Below are positions 52,401 to 62,000 of a stretch of 62,000 nucleotides of DNA, in pieces. Within the stretch, counting starts at the first letter, position 1. The number at the start of each line of letters is the position of its first letter. The stretch comes from Phoronis australis (Eukaryota; Phoronida; Phoronidae). The DNA lies in NCBI GenBank assembly GCA_002633005.1, contig NMRA01000258.1, positions 269,126 to 331,125 on the forward strand. Reading direction: 5' to 3'. The notes under the pieces were generated by a model. It did not search any database. It was not told where the DNA came from and saw only the letters and a list, made by a program, of their open reading frames with translations. Position numbers and translations under genes: made by a program.

Positions 52401-54977
52401 AAAAATACTGGTGTTCAGTTCTGCAAGTGCTGGACTGTAACTGGTGAGATCACGATTTCATATCTGTCTTGGGGTTGATCTCCACAAGCCTGAGTGTGCC
52501 ACTTTGAGCGAATGAATAACACCAGGGAGACATCTTCTCATAATGCTAATTTAAAGCTGCCGTGTTTTAAGAGCAAAAACAATCTTTCAAAGACACAAAT
52601 GTATAAATTTTGCTCTTCCAAAACAACCTCATTACCTTCTTATCCTTTGGTTGAATTGAAATCTATAATAAAGTCCCAGAACTCCGCATCCGTGACTCAT
52701 TCTTATCCATTTGTTTTGTTCGGTTATCAAACAACTGGACAGTGGAAACTAATCCCGGAAGATTCTAATTGACATCCAAACAGTATTTGACACTGTTAAT
52801 CATCAGGATTCCAAAGGAAATTTTGGGCAATAAGACGGTCCCATTACACAGAGGCAATTCAATTGCACACTGTTTACCCACAATGCTGCAGCATCCATCA
52901 AGTGGTTTTCTAGCCTTGTTTTTGCCCAATTGGAGTTTCTCATGTTATATGTAGGTGTCCTACTTGAGATTCTATCCGGGCCAGTCCTATTGGGGCACAT
53001 CCATCAATAAGAGAAGTAAGATTGTACGGTCCCATAAACCTACACGCCTATAAATAGTATGCACAGACAACACATATTTATGAAGGGGTTGGAGTGTCCC
53101 ATCAGCCCGAGGTCCTTTTTCTTCATTATTAGTGTATTTTAATGATCAAGTTGCTTTATACGTCAAGCATGGTCTCGAGATAACATACTGTCAAGTCTTC
53201 CCAAGCCCAGAACTTTATTTTTATTGGAGTAAGGAACAAGTTCAAGCCAGTTTGAAAGCTCCTGTGGTCAAAATAAAAAACTAAACATTCTTTGACTGAT
53301 GGTGGGTTTATAGTAATTTAAACAAATTTTACTATGTTTCATTTTCTTTTACATGGATCCTGAGAAGTGCAATTGTTATATTATATGACAGTGTCAGGAA
53401 ACATGATAATATCAGATTGGACATTTGATAGCAAAAAATACCCCCCCCCCCACATACATGCAGCAAATAAGAAAAACCTACTTCCCTCAAGCAGGATGAT
53501 CCTATATCAATAGCTGACAGTGTCCTTGAACATTGTGGCATAATGCCTGTAGTTTTCTGTGAAATGACCTTGGAAAGTTTACAAGACAGTAAGGTGCATT
53601 TAACACATTGTTTGCCTCAACTGCACTTACCTCCACCATTGCTGTAACACAAGTAGGGAAATCTCCACAAGTTACCCAGACCAACGGCATAACTGAGACA
53701 GGACAGCAGGAAGTCAAGCTTGCCACTCCAGTTACCACGACTCTTGTTCTCATCCCCAGAGTCACTGTCACTGCCAGAATCCTGGTTCACTGGGTCACCA
53801 TCAATGCCAGCCTCTAGCTCCTTAGACTCAGCNCGGAACTCTGGCATCGGTGGCTCATTCTCACCTGAAACCCGCCTTATCCATTTGTTTTGTTCGGTTA
53901 TCAAACAACTGGACATGGAAACTAATCGAGCAAGATTCTAATTGACATCCAAACAGTATTTGACACTGTTAATCATCAGGATTCCAAAGGAAATTTTGGG
54001 CAATAAGACAGAGCCAATTCAATTGGACACTGTTTACCCACAATGCTGCAGCATCCATCAAGTGGTTTTCTAGCCTTGTTTTTGCCCAATTGGAGTTTCT
54101 CATGTTATATGTAGGTGTCCTACTTGAGATTCTATCCGGGCCAGTCCTATTGGGGTACATCCATCAATAAGAGAAGTAAGATTGTACGCCCTACACGCCT
54201 ATAAATAGTATGCATAGACAACACATATTTATGAAGGGGTTGGAGTGTCCCATCAGCCCGAGGTCCTTTTTCTTCATTATTAGTGTATTTTAATGATCAA
54301 GTTGCTTTATACGTCAAGCATGGTCTCAAGATAACATACTGTCAAGTCTTCCCAAGCCCAGAAATTAATTTTTATTGGAGTAAGGAACAAGTTCAAGCCA
54401 GTTTGAAAGCTCCTGTGGTCAAAATAAAAAATAAACATTCTTTGACTGATGGTGGGTTTATAGTAATTTAAACAAATTTTACTATGTTTCATTTTCTTTT
54501 ACATGGATCCTGAGAAGTGCAATTGTTATATTATATGACAGTGTCAGGAAACATGATAATATCAGATTGGACATTTGATAGTAAAAAATACCCCCCACAT
54601 ACATGCAGCAAATAAGAAAAACCTACTTCCCTCAAGCAGGATGATCCTATATCAATAGCTGACAGTGTCCTTGAACATTGTGGCATAATGCCTGTAGTTT
54701 TCTGTGAAATGACCTTGGAAAGTTTACAAGACAGTAAGGTGCATTTAACACATTGTTTGCCTCAACTGCACTTACCTCCACCATTGCTGTAACACAAGTA
54801 GGGAAATCTCCACAAGTTACCCAGACCAACGGCATAACTGAGACAGGACAGCAGGAAGTCAAGCTTGCCACTCCAGTTACCACGACTTTTGTTCTCATCC
54901 CCAGAGTCACTGTCACTGCCAGAATCCTGGTTCACTGGGTCACCATCAATGCCAGCCTCTAGCTCCTTAGACTCAGC
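35534..54977 (-). CDS. SLC6 Na+/Cl--coupled neurotransmitter/amino-acid transporter, glycine-transporter-like
   Basis: Thirteen exons in transcript order: exon 1 (53631 to about 53832, or its duplicate 54776-54977), 48495-48626, 47868-48011, 47398-47572, 46316-46583, 45131-45234, 44499-44623, 42984-43096, 42035-42172, 41114-41213, 39608-39708, 36097-36270 and 35534-35740 (stop TAA). All junctions join in phase. Exon products run TM1 ([11 protein letters not shown]), TM2 (IPYTIM), TM3 (ATYYNTV), a large EL2 with four N-glycosylation sequons and a C-x9-C spacing, TM4-5 ([11 protein letters not shown]), TM6 ([15 protein letters not shown]), TM7 ([10 protein letters not shown]), TM8 (LGLGTQ), TM9-12, and a tail with [10 protein letters not shown]. 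The chloride-site residues Tyr (TM2), Gln and Ser (TM6), and Asn and Ser (TM7) are present. Gly rather than Asp in TM1 argues for an amino-acid substrate, and WGGLIT, GLGT and YYN resemble GlyT1/GlyT2. The TM8 Glu common in the family is Ile. The N-terminus is unresolved: a Met is available at 53916 or 53847, but both lie in the duplicated junction. Confidence 0.93.
37306..37615 (+). mobile_element. Repeat with GTGGCAGATCTAGG end, copy 2
   Basis: Begins CAGTGGCAGATCTAGGATAC and runs to about 37615. It is the inverted counterpart of 33185-33443, about 50 bp longer through internal indels. It lies in the SLC6 intron between exons 11 and 12. Confidence 0.55.
37693..38515 (-). mobile_element. 823-bp TIR transposon, copy 2 (inverted relative to copy 1)
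   Basis: Same termini (GGGCTGTTCCAG and complement) and same length as 31850-32672 but in opposite orientation, with roughly 90% or higher identity by eye. It is flanked on both sides by TAA (37690-37692 and 38516-38518), a clean 3-bp TWA duplication. It lies in the SLC6 intron between exons 11 and 12. Confidence 0.88.
40140..40990. repeat. Tandemly arranged diverged ~100-150 bp repeats (GGGGG-GCCACAGTAG / CAAATTTCATG words)
   Basis: Several units share words such as GCCACAGTAG, TTGGACTC, AAATTTCATGAAAAT or AAAATTTCATAA, and CATCTGAAAA. Related stretches lie at 42290-42470 and 49240-49390. Units are strongly diverged. A microsatellite interrupts the array at 40391-40445. Confidence 0.55.
40391..40445. 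repeat. TG/CG microsatellite
   Basis: About 14 TG dinucleotides followed by GCGTGCATGCGTGCG variants, in the SLC6 intron between exons 10 and 11. Alternating purine-pyrimidine tracts like this can adopt Z-DNA. Confidence 0.9.
42634..42761. repeat. 64-bp tandem duplication
   Basis: Units 42634-42697 and 42698-42761 differ at about 2 positions. A third unit starts (AACTGC at 42762) and stops. Each unit ends in a CTCF-like motif on the minus strand. Confidence 0.9.
48193..48357 (-). pseudogene. Two short TM3-exon-like fragments in SLC6 intron
   Basis: On the minus strand two segments (about 48314-48357 and 48193-48240) share AGAATTGTGGGATA(C/T)ATC. In one frame the first reads [11 protein letters not shown] and ends at GTAGGT, resembling [11 protein letters not shown] of the true TM3 exon just downstream. 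The phase does not fit a clean AG acceptor, so these are more likely exon-duplication relics than usable alternative exons. Confidence 0.3.
49058..49132 (+). repeat. tRNA-like sequence / tRNA-derived SINE fragment
   Basis: An A-box-like TGGCTCAGTGG is followed about 40 nt later by a B-box-like GGGTTAGAGTCC, with an anticodon-like stem TCTGC/GCAGA. The acceptor stem does not pair and the nucleotide before the anticodon is not T, so a functional tRNA gene is unlikely. Confidence 0.4.
49470..49800. repeat. TTTGC(N)GCAA repeat (copy 2) with GGAC tandem tail
   Basis: More than ten words of the type TTGCTGCAA, TTGCCGCAA or TTGCGGCAA, ending in a (GGAC)n tract near 49757-49779 and ACAGAGACGATGACAATAT. 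It shares its vocabulary with 3240-3375. Frames on both strands here are artefacts of the repeat. Confidence 0.6.
50292..50466. repeat. 19-bp minisatellite, about nine units
   Basis: CAGGAACCCGTGGATCAGA is repeated head to tail with single-base variants (GTAGATC once, GGATCCCG once). Because 19 is not a multiple of 3, the array reads open in more than one frame, giving spurious repeat proteins. It lies in SLC6 intron 1. Confidence 0.95.
51509..51580 (+). repeat. tRNA-derived SINE-like block
   Basis: An A-box-like TGGCCTCGTTGA and a B-box GGTTCAAGTCC. The T-arm is perfect (GTGGG / CCCAC around a 7-nt TTCAAGT loop). The acceptor stem does not pair, which points to a tRNA-derived repeat, not a tRNA gene. 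Confidence 0.5.
52025..52123 (+). CDS. Possible small plus-strand coding exon (unrecognised)
   Basis: ATG followed by 33 open codons ending at a strong GTAAGT donor (52124). The product begins M-A-G-K-P-F-S-V and has a basic stretch ([11 protein letters not shown]). I do not recognise it. It lies inside a candidate transposon and antisense in an SLC6 intron, and no following exon was found, so it may be a transposon relic or chance. Confidence 0.2.
52688..53832. repeat. ~1.15-kb tandem duplication, copy A
   Basis: Matches 53834-54977 base for base apart from a few indels (for example a C10 versus C6 run and a short insertion near 52828-52850) and scattered substitutions. It contains SLC6 exon 1 copy A and adjoining intron. 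Its right edge is a single N at 53833. Confidence 0.9.
53631..53916 (-). CDS. SLC6 first coding exon, copy A (nearer the rest of the gene)
   Basis: Encodes an acidic N-terminus ([12 protein letters not shown]), then [13 protein letters not shown] and the TM1 signature, ending at a GTAAGTG donor in phase 1. The frame opens back to a Met at 53916 and contains another Met at 53847, but crosses the single N at 53833. The 5' part (53834-53916) is the left end of repeat copy B and matches intronic sequence near 52690-52735, so only 53631 to about 53832 is secure. Confidence 0.75.
53834..54977. repeat. ~1.15-kb tandem duplication, copy B
   Basis: Second copy of the unit, containing SLC6 exon 1 copy B. 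It ends abruptly at the same exon base (GCTGAG) at which copy A meets the N. High identity, including intron sequence, implies a very recent event or two alleles placed in series. Confidence 0.9.
54776..54977 (-). CDS. SLC6 first coding exon, duplicate copy B
   Basis: Encodes the same residues as copy A from A-E-S-K-E-L-E onward, differing by a silent change, with the same GTAAGTG donor. Similarity to copy A stops abruptly at GCTGAG (54977), and upstream sequence (TTTGTTAAAG) is a poor acceptor with no in-frame ATG. It is either a second, truncated exon copy or an allelic copy left by assembly. Confidence 0.7.
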
Positions 54978-54986
54978 CTTTAACAA

Positions 54987-57900
54987 ACAGCTGGACTTTT
55001 AAAGAGACTAATATGATGTAGAGATTCTGCCAGAAGATGACCTTATGTAAATATCAATTTACACTCTACCTGAACCCCCTTATGTGGCTGCAACTGGGCT
55101 TCAAGGAGCATCTTAAATCAACCATATTACCTCCCACATATAACCTTAGAATATGGTATCTATTGAGACGTGGGTAATTTCATACCAAGCAAATATTATA
55201 AACAAATAAAAACACAAATTCATTGGTATTATATCCCAGTCTCAAAATACCTCTTTTGTATTTTGTTTGTTTTTTCTAAAATAGCTGGATAGCATACGAA
55301 CAATAGGTGTCTCTGATGTGATCACAATAGGAAACACAACAATCCATTCGCATTGCAAGTTTTGTGCTGAATAATAACAAAGTCATGTACCAAATACTGT
55401 CACTGTATAGGGACAAGAGAATTTTTAGTTTTTCATTTTTATAAGGACTTGGTGCATGGAATACTTTACATTTTTTCTATACCATAGTAACCATAGCTAC
55501 TATCTGTCAGTGTTCAATACAAATTCTAGGCATTCATGATAATTTCAGTGGTCTTTGAAAAATGAAAAATAATAAAAATTTTTAATGCCACATGCTTCAT
55601 TTGTTTGTGAGCACTTGGTAAGAATTGAGATTACAGGTTTGACTAGGCCATGCGTTCATATTGAATTCAAAGCACATTTTGAGAAGCAGTATTCTCCACT
55701 GTATAATGGGCACTAAAATGGTTCTCAAAATAAGGGACCCTGTAGGTATTGTTACCAATTGGCTTCCGATGTACAATGCCTAAGTGGCGTTTAACATATG
55801 ATTGTACCTTTTATTCAGTCACTAATATTTGAACTTTTGTAAAAAATAACGTAATTGAAAAAAATCATGCTTAGGACCATTATAGGAACATGAGAATATA
55901 CCGGAACTTCCGGAAGTACAACTAAAAAACATTATCATGGTTCTTAGGCACAGTTTGTTAATTTAGGAATCTCTTCAACAATGTGATTTCTGGAAAAGCG
56001 AAGTTTTTTACAATTTTTATTGGCAAGAAAGGTTTTTCCATTTCAATAATTTTAACACAAATTAAATGTTTACATTGCACGATCACCGAATGTTCTCAAA
56101 TGTTTCTCATTCAAGTTTAAGGAATTTTTATTCTAAATCATGACCAGTTCAAACCAGCTGGCTTATTGGTTGTCCACCTTCACAAGAATGTGGCCTAACT
56201 CTTGAACTTATCATTAACAGAATGGCCTAGGATATGTAGGCAGCAGACACACTGAGCATGATGCAATACTGAGGTGGGCAGAGCCTAGCAGTAAGAAGGA
56301 AGCCACAACCATTCCACATCAGATGAGGAATTTCATGATATCCATGTACTTCAATCATAATGAGGCTGGGATGCCAGGATTAGTGAAACAGGAATATCCT
56401 TCTTGAAGAAAATGCAATGTCATCGGATGCGTGTGTCTCTTTAGTCGCACAAAAATGTTGTTTATTGTTTTGTTTCTTAACTATGAAAATCCATGCCAAT
56501 ATTAAACACAGAGCACATGGTTTTTTTTTTGAACATGACATATTCCAGGTAAACACTGGCTTCAGACATATGTAAAAACCTTTTTATCAAATCTCACGTG
56601 TATCCAAAACATATTTCATCATTCCCTGTCGACAGTGACACATCATAACCCATGCAATATGTTAAGTAAGTAGAATAAAAAACAAATTACCTTATCATAA
56701 GATTTTCCAAAGCAGTGGGCCATTTTTGAGCAGCTACCTTACGTGGTGTTATGGGTAAATCACCAGCTCCCAAATAAGTGCAAGTACTCCTAATAAGGAA
56801 CACAAAGTAACCCCTAATATGGCAACCACCAGCCTTATTAGGGTGACCTCACTATAATTTGACCTTTGAAAGAATTTCAACCAATGAGAGCAATCCAAAG
56901 TTGTCCCTTATATGGCTGAGCTGACCTAATATGGGAGATCATGCATAAGAAGTGTGAACACTGCTAGTGAATGGTAAATCCAATGGCTTGGGTGATGCGT
57001 ATGTTCAAATAAAATCGACCAACTTGTTCTCCCAGCAAGTTACCCTATCAATTTTTAACTTTTTTGCTTTGGTCATTTGTTTGTATAATCATGCGTGAGC
57101 AATAGTTCCGGTACATTAAGTTCAAAGGTAGGTATCGTACAAACTAGTGCAAACCGGCTAAGATAAATCAATGTTATCTGAATTGTCTAACCAAACATGT
57201 TTTGCTTGATCACTTGGCACAATGTCAAACATAATCCCTTGTTCTCAACTAGGACACTTATTGAAATTTCTGAGTTACGTAAACTGGTTATAACCTGCTT
57301 AACCACTTCTATTAAGCCCACTTGTTAGAAGTGAAAGCTCCCCTTAAGATTTTCCATGTTTTTTCCAAACATGACCGGCACTATCAAGTAAAATAGGTGA
57401 AGTGATTACCATTATCGAAATCAGCATTACTATAAAATCTCACCAATTTAACACAAAATAATCGCTAAAATTGAATTTTTTTCATTTTTCAAAAGCTTTT
57501 ATCATTTTTGCACATCTTGTCCAAAGTTCCAAACATCTTCAAGCTATTGTCTGGTGTTAGCTTTGATACAGACATCAATTTGGAGAACAACATAAATATT
57601 TTAAGAAAACATGAAATTGATGACAACTAAAAACTGAGAACAGTTGTCCAGTTAAATAACTGCTGATGGATTTTATACAATTCCTGTTAATTTAGCAATG
57701 GCCCGGGTTTGTTTTGTGAGGACACCTTACCAATGGCAAAACCAAAACACTAGGAACACATAGGTATATATATTCAGTGAGTGGGAATTTTCAAACTTGA
57801 CAATGACCTGAGTTGTGCACAGGCAGACACCAGGCAGCTGCAACCCCACAACAAGCTATGTTAAAATGGCACAATTAATGACATGGCTATCTTGTCTCAG

Positions 57901-58070
57901 TGTTTTAGTGGCTGGGACCATGTACAGAATCCGTTTAAAATATCCTAAACACAGTAGAGTATGCATTTGATTCGTTTTTCTGACATCTGAAGTCCAGTGT
58001 CGGTCAGTGAATAATTATAAGCGTTTATAACACCTTGCAACAGTCAGAGATCCTTATCAACAATTTTCCT
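54987..58070. other. Upstream region of SLC6, no supported gene
   Basis: AT-rich sequence without coding signal. A non-coding first exon and promoter of the SLC6 gene could lie here or beyond the gap, but nothing identifies them. Confidence 0.5.
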
Positions 58071-58088
58071 AGGCAATGACCATTGCCT

Positions 58089-58148
58089 NNNNNNNNNNNN
58101 NNNNNNNNNNNNNNNNNNNNNNNNNNNNNNNNNNNNNNNNNNNNNNNN
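58089..58148. other. Assembly gap (60 N)
   Basis: Sixty N. AGGCAATGACCATTGCCT immediately before the gap (58071-58088) is the exact reverse complement of 58151-58168 immediately after it, and each is itself nearly palindromic. The assembler probably failed at a hairpin or short repeat array. Confidence 0.95.
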
Positions 58149-58168
58149 CCTAGGCAATGGTCATTGCC

Positions 58169-60830
58169 TACAATTTCCCATGAATGGCACTGAAGTGGTT
58201 CCTTCTATGCTCATTTGTGGAATAAATGTTGTCCGTAGCAAGACCGAAGACTGAATGCTCAAAGTATCACTGACTGTTCAAAGGATCTAACGAATCCCAA
58301 TGAAATTGCTAGAGATGATAAGTAGATGAGTCCCAAAAATCTCTGAACCTGCTGATAATTTGGTGTAACGGTCAGACAGACCAGCATTAAGCTGTGGCAG
58401 GTTAGTTTGAGTGGCCAAGAACTAACAGTAATGACCATCAAGGGAATTTCGGAGGCGATTTATTATATACCAAATATCCAATTCAAACAAATATGTTTGT
58501 GATAAAATTTGTTTTTCACGCCACAATATGGTTTACAGAGCCTTTGAAATCAACCGGCGGGTCAGGGTATGTCTGTGTATCATGACCATGAACTTCAAGT
58601 AAGGCCAAGTGTAGTAAGTAGCCTTCTACAACATGTTACATTTTGTAAGTTTTGATTTCGTACTATTTTCAGTCGGTTAATTTCCCAGCGGCACACACCG
58701 TTAAAATCATAGTCCATTATCGCACCCCATTCTCCTTTCCGCGGACTTTCCATTCATTATACGGCTACGGTTCTACTACAAAGCATTAGGCAACGATTCT
58801 ACTGAATTCCTATTCGTTGTCAAAGCCAAAGGCGAAACAAACTCTTAGCAACTTAAGTCAGACCTTAACTTTTCGTTACTCGTTTCAAACAAAAACCCAC
58901 TAATAGGCACTATGCAATAACTTACCAAGTGGTATTCCATGTTTTTACTCATGTTTACTAAATCGTACCCAACACACCATTCATCCGAACAATGAGAGTA
59001 ACTCAGTGATAAGACGCGTGTGAAGAGAGTGGCTTTTCTGTGTATGTTATCCACTGTAAGTGACCTGAGGGTCAGTAATGAAAGTTCAAACAAAGCTCGG
59101 GTCACTCCATGGTCACATGCCAATGCGCCATCTAAAGTCATCATAGAAAACCAACGTCAAATCCCTGCTTCCTTCGGGCTCGCCAAAGCAATCGGAAACA
59201 CGTTGGAAACAAGCAATAAAAACAGCTACACCGCTGATTGAGTGAATCAAAGACATTCTTAAACCCAGACATCTGCGCCCCGTGTCAGTAAAACATGCAA
59301 TAATCTCGTGTCTAAGTTTGCCATGTTGAAATGTGGTAAATGGCTCCATCGCCTCACTCACAAATTATCGCGAACTTCGTGTGAGTGTTGCAACCTCATT
59401 ATGTCACCTCCCTTACGGAAAACAGCCTATACTCAGTTCAGTTATAGTCCATGTTTATCAGTACTCTCAAAGGTTTGCTCCTGATTTTTTCTTGGACCTC
59501 AGTCTGATGTTTCCATAAATGATTTGGTCTATTTTAGCCAACCAATTAATGAAACGTCCTATCCACTGATGGATATTCATAGTGACATTTGAGAAATAAA
59601 GAAGCGACTGAGCCCATCGGACAATGCTCCCTGTCACACGTGCAAAGTTCAAGAAGAAGAATCTGAACTACACGGGGTTGACGTAACTGTTTCTAAATTG
59701 AAAAATAGCAAGCAGTTGGCGAATTTTCAGAATGTGCGTTACGTGCAGATAGTACTAATATCAATGACCTACCCGAAATGGCAAATTTATTCAACAACTG
59801 TTTTAACTAAATCGGACCATCCTTTTTCATAACAAACGAGAATTTCAAAGACTATCTTCCTTCTCCAAACAAATCTAAGTTCTCTTTCAAGTACGAAAAT
59901 AATAAACATGACGAGTGATGGCGGAAATTCCATAGTTGCGCTGAAAACTTTACGAATGATTAGAAATTAAAGTGATTTCAAATTCGTTTGACGCATAGAA
60001 TTCTTAGCACGTCTAACCCTAGCCGTTTCGCATATTTACAGCTTTTTCGGGGAATGACCAGAGAACGTTATTCATTTATATTCGTTTTGTAAATGTGTAG
60101 GCTACAATCCTTTTGATCCTCCTTATTTCATTGGATAAACCTAAGAGTCAATTTGTCTTTAACTTGTGGTATTGAGGACATAATCTTCAGCAGATTCACA
60201 GGACCAAATATTTTGAATTTAATAATAACCTTAGGCAAGAATCACATACACCGCCAGAGATTTGTCGAATGCTTGCCATGTTTCTGATTTACTAAACAAC
60301 ATAAATATTTGAATATTCGGCAGTATTTTAGTAAAAGAGCGTTACGAAGGTGATTGAAAAACTAGAGGCACTGGTAATATGAATTAAATTAGGCTTGCTA
60401 AGGAGCATCCCAAATCCCGGAGGGGGGTGGGTTCGCACCCGTCGCACCCCCTTTGGTACGGGCATGTGTAATAATTCTAATTTCTAAAAACGCAAAAATC
60501 CTATAGTGAAGGCATTCGTAGAATAGAAAAAGATTATTCAGTTTCATTTTGTGTAAAAATATAACAATTTATAGAAAGTGGTGTAAAACAAATCAAGTGT
60601 TGAATTTTACCAAAAAAATCTGTGATTCAACAAAATGCTTTATAGTTTAATTCTTTTCACGGGTGAAGGAGGGTAAATCCTTCAGTTATCAGTATTTGTT
60701 TCCAAGTCACACTGATTCCAAAAATTGGTCAACTAATGTTTCATGTAAAATGTAAAAATGAAGCCGGAACGTGAAAAATAAACACAAGTAGTATAGTAAG
60801 TCATTTAGACGTCCCGTTTCAGCGGCTCCT
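58169..60830. other. Stretch with no supported gene
   Basis: Open frames near 59020-59360 on both strands have no recognisable domain. A G/C-rich patch at 60415-60465 (GGAGGGGGGTGGG, CACCCCCTTTGGTACGGG) looks like the end of a dispersed repeat. Confidence 0.45.
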
Positions 60831-60949
60831 CGGTCAAAGGTCATTCATACGAAAGGAAAAGGTCAAAGGTCACGTTGGATAAGTGCAATCGGAAGGGACA
60901 CCATTCGCTTACCGGACGGATGTGTCAAAGACGTCACCTCATGACGTTA
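60831..60949. promoter_or_regulatory. Candidate regulatory cluster: two DR1 nuclear-receptor sites and two CRE-like sites
   Basis: 60831-60843 reads CGGTCAAAGGTCA and 60860-60872 reads AGGTCAAAGGTCA, the second a perfect direct repeat spaced by one base (DR1, bound by HNF4, COUP-TF and RXR heterodimers). GACGTCA at 60930-60936 and TGACGTTA at 60942-60949 are CRE-like. Four such words in 120 bp suggest an enhancer or promoter. The target gene is unknown. Confidence 0.4.
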
Positions 60950-60967
60950 TGGGTTTAATGAGTCCCG

Positions 60968-61360
60968 TTAAAGAGGCACCTCGATGCTCGTTTTTGCGGC
61001 TCCTCGCAACGGATCGACACCGAAACAAAAGAGGGATGACGCTGCTGAATAAGAACAAAACGTATTTCGTGTGCGCCAAGTGTCGTCGTTGTATATTGCT
61101 TGTTCTGTCTCATTGATCAAAACCAAAGGCGTATACAAAAGGCCGATACTGATTACCACCCAACTCAACAACAGATGTCGCGTAAAGTCTAACACGGGAC
61201 CCGACGGTACTAAGCGAATCATACTAATAATACTAATAGCAAGAGGCGACCAGCTAACACAGAACATAAAACCGATAGCGTTTAAACGTGTATTAATAAC
61301 AGTACATTCCAATACACTACGAAATTCATCCACACGTTCATACACCGTTACCCGTACCAG
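60968..61360 (-). CDS. Possible rhodopsin-family GPCR fragment (TM6-TM7)
   Basis: The open frame on the minus strand ends at TAA (60968-60970). It contains two hydrophobic segments. The first (AIGFMFCVSWSPLAISII) resembles TM6 with its C-x-W-x-P core, and the second (LLLSWVVISIGLLYTPLVLI) resembles TM7 with the NPxxY region changed to YTP. A short Ser/Cys-containing tail follows. No earlier transmembrane exons or clear acceptor were found, so this may be the last exon of a gene, a relic, or chance. Confidence 0.3.
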   Translation of the reverse strand: MVRVTVYERVDEFRSVLECTVINTRLNAIGFMFCVSWSPLAISIISMIRLVPSGPVLDFTRHLLLSWVVISIGLLYTPLVLINETEQAIYNDDTWRTRNTFCSYSAASSLFCFGVDPLRGAAKTSIEVPL

Positions 61361-61902
61361 TTGTCAATTATTAAGACCCAATTATTAAATGTCCGGGCTC
61401 TTCAGATTAATTGTGTACTGGATGACTTACATTTATTATATAACTTTTCCATAAAGTCTGGGCTGACACGTAGATTACTGTATACAGGGTCAATTAAGTG
61501 CCATTCGAATACGTATAATTCTAATCCTTCTGCTTTAATAACATTCCGGATCTTTTCAGAACTTTCGAAAGTCAAATGCCTTTCTTTATACTCGATGCAT
61601 GACCTGCACCAACACCACCTTCGGAGCAGAATTATTTCGGACATAAATGCAATCGAAGAGATTTGACCAAAATGGCATTTTCACCCTTCCTCAGACTGCC
61701 GTATTTGCCGATCTGGGCTATAGGGAGTGGACTCAATAAGTTCCATACTGAAAGATATCAGCTATGTTAATGTTACATTTCTGACTTAGACTAACAGGCA
61801 ACTGAACAACGTTTCAACGCCATGTCCTTCCCTTGACAGTACAGCTTCTTCAGCATCTCCAGCATTTTGACTTTTCCTAACTTTGTAACATTCACTGCTT
61901 AC

Positions 61903-61972
61903 CGTCAAAACTAAAAATCTGACTGCTCTGCTCATGCCCAATGGCCAGCTCGTTCTGGAATCTACTCGGCGA
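61903..61972 (-). CDS. Possible internal exon at right edge of window
   Basis: On the minus strand a pyrimidine tract and CTGCAG acceptor precede 70 bases, open in one frame (reading S-P-S-R-F-Q-N-E-L-A-I-G-H-E-Q), that end at a GTAAGC donor. Both splice sites are good. The family is not recognised and neighbouring exons would lie outside the window. Confidence 0.3.
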
Positions 61973-62000
61973 CTGCAGAAGTTAGGGAGAAATGACAGCT

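Noticed and set aside
53608-53817. Thr/Val-rich plus-strand frame (also at 54753-54962)
   Set aside because: Antisense shadow of SLC6 exon 1 in both copies.

Overview
The window is animal (metazoan) genomic DNA. Its genes are split into many short exons with GT-AG introns of 0.2 to 5 kb. It is AT-rich, full of short non-autonomous transposons, minisatellites and tRNA-derived repeats, and carries assembly marks (a 23-base poly-G start, one lone N, a 60-N gap). The gene content and the style of the repeats suit a marine invertebrate, possibly a non-vertebrate deuterostome, but the species cannot be fixed from the sequence.

Two tandem plus-strand genes encode hydroxymethylbilane synthase (HMBS, porphobilinogen deaminase), the haem-pathway enzyme. 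The downstream gene (15655-29103, 11 exons) keeps every catalytic residue that can be checked and has an unusually long C-terminal tail. The upstream paralogue (4208-9121, exons 2-11 only; exon 1 not found) has exons 2-10 of identical length and phase and an open frame throughout. It has lost the cysteine that anchors the dipyrromethane cofactor and has changed two other cofactor-pocket residues, so it looks like a conserved pseudoenzyme. Both copies carry a minor-spliceosome (U12-type) intron at the same site.

Convergent to these, on the minus strand, is a 13-exon SLC6 sodium/chloride-coupled transporter of the glycine-transporter type (35534-54977). Its first recognised coding exon is present twice in a ~1.15 kb tandem repeat whose junction is a single N, which suggests either an assembly duplication or a very recent real one. 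Its introns contain many CTCF-like motifs, minisatellites and transposon relics.

The rest is intergenic. 1-4207 holds a long hairpin and a TIR-bounded element with a perfect C-MARE motif. 9122-15654 lacks recognisable genes. 29104-35533 contains one of two inverted 823-bp TIR elements. 54987-62000 contains the N gap, a cluster of nuclear-receptor and CRE-like motifs, a weak GPCR-like reading frame and a possible exon at the right edge.
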